Shown in pieces: positions 6,121-6,188 of a stretch of 6,188 bases of DNA. Each line of letters opens with the position of its first letter. Position 1 is the stretch's first letter. This DNA comes from Methanothrix sp. GTDB taxonomy: Archaea; Halobacteriota; Methanosarcinia; Methanotrichales; Methanotrichaceae. A model generated the notes under the pieces. It searched no databases, was not told the DNA's origin, and saw only the letters and a list, made by a program, of their open reading frames with translations. The position numbers were made by a program, and so were the translations under genes. The stretch spans positions 1-6,188 of the forward strand of contig JAQVZT010000157.1 of assembly GCA_028708055.1 (NCBI GenBank), read 5' to 3'.

Positions 6121-6188
6121 ATGTCCAGGCTACAAAGTAAATCCGACTCGATTATTATTCTTCCGTTCCGCTTCACGATGAGCCGGAT
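6121..6188 (+). CDS. Partial unidentified reading frame downstream of hicB
   Basis: An ATG at 6121 follows hicB by 7 bases, behind the Shine-Dalgarno-like GGAGTGATC, and the frame stays open to the window edge (22 complete codons, beginning MSRLQSKSDSIIIL). A second in-frame ATG at 6178 begins MSR. The position is where hicA would be expected, and MSRL is a frequent HicA start, but the typical LPxxSG and the GF...RQxGSH segment are not recognisable in the visible part. It may be a diverged or decayed hicA, an unrelated gene, or a chance frame with the true gene starting at 6178. Confidence 0.3.
   Translation, partial: MSRLQSKSDSIIILPFRFTMSR

Noticed and set aside
5949..6176. A 75-codon minus-strand frame opposite hicB
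   Set aside because: Antisense to a recognisable HicB, with no domain and no convincing start signal.
1..6188. A novel defence system beyond Type I restriction-modification
   Set aside because: Every long gene is accounted for by HsdR, HsdS and HsdM with canonical motifs; no extra helicase, phospholipase, reverse transcriptase, TIR, Argonaute or BREX/DISARM component is present in the window.

Overview
The window is dominated by one complete Type I restriction-modification operon on the minus strand, transcribed hsdR (5787 to 2926), hsdS (2896 to 1727), hsdM (1730 to 219). All three subunits look full length, and the recognisable catalytic motifs of the nuclease/translocase (HsdR) and of the N6-adenine methyltransferase (HsdM) are present. 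The S and M genes overlap by four bases (ATGA). S follows R after 29 bases and has a strong ribosome binding site. HsdS and HsdM should form the modification methylase, and HsdR adds DNA translocation and cleavage of DNA that lacks the methyl mark.

Right of the operon, a 143-base divergent intergenic region (5788-5930) separates hsdR from a small plus-strand gene (5931-6113) for a HicB-family antitoxin-like protein. This region holds an archaeal-looking TATA box for hsdR placed so that the mRNA would be nearly leaderless, a perfect 6-bp inverted repeat, and a weaker promoter candidate for hicB. A further plus-strand reading frame opens at 6121 behind a Shine-Dalgarno-like GGAGTGATC and runs off the edge. 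Left of the operon, bases 1-218 hold a possible terminator and a minus-strand reading frame starting near 126-132. Its first residues resemble HicA toxins, and it runs off the left edge.

The organism is probably an archaeon, perhaps a methanogen of roughly 50% GC. The reasons are the TTAAATATAT box about 27 bases before the hsdR ATG with no ribosome binding site, the GGAG/TGATC-type site at the right end, and the overall protein flavour. This is inference: a bacterial host is not excluded, and the species cannot be named from the sequence.

The most notable internal structure is in hsdS. Both target-recognition halves are AT-rich (sampled 60-base blocks at 20-38% GC), while the central conserved helix is abruptly GC-rich (about 67%), like hsdM. 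This is the footprint expected if recognition domains have been exchanged by recombination around a conserved core. I see no CRISPR array, tRNA, rRNA, insertion sequence or undescribed defence system; this is a conventional Type I system beside HicAB-like fragments.
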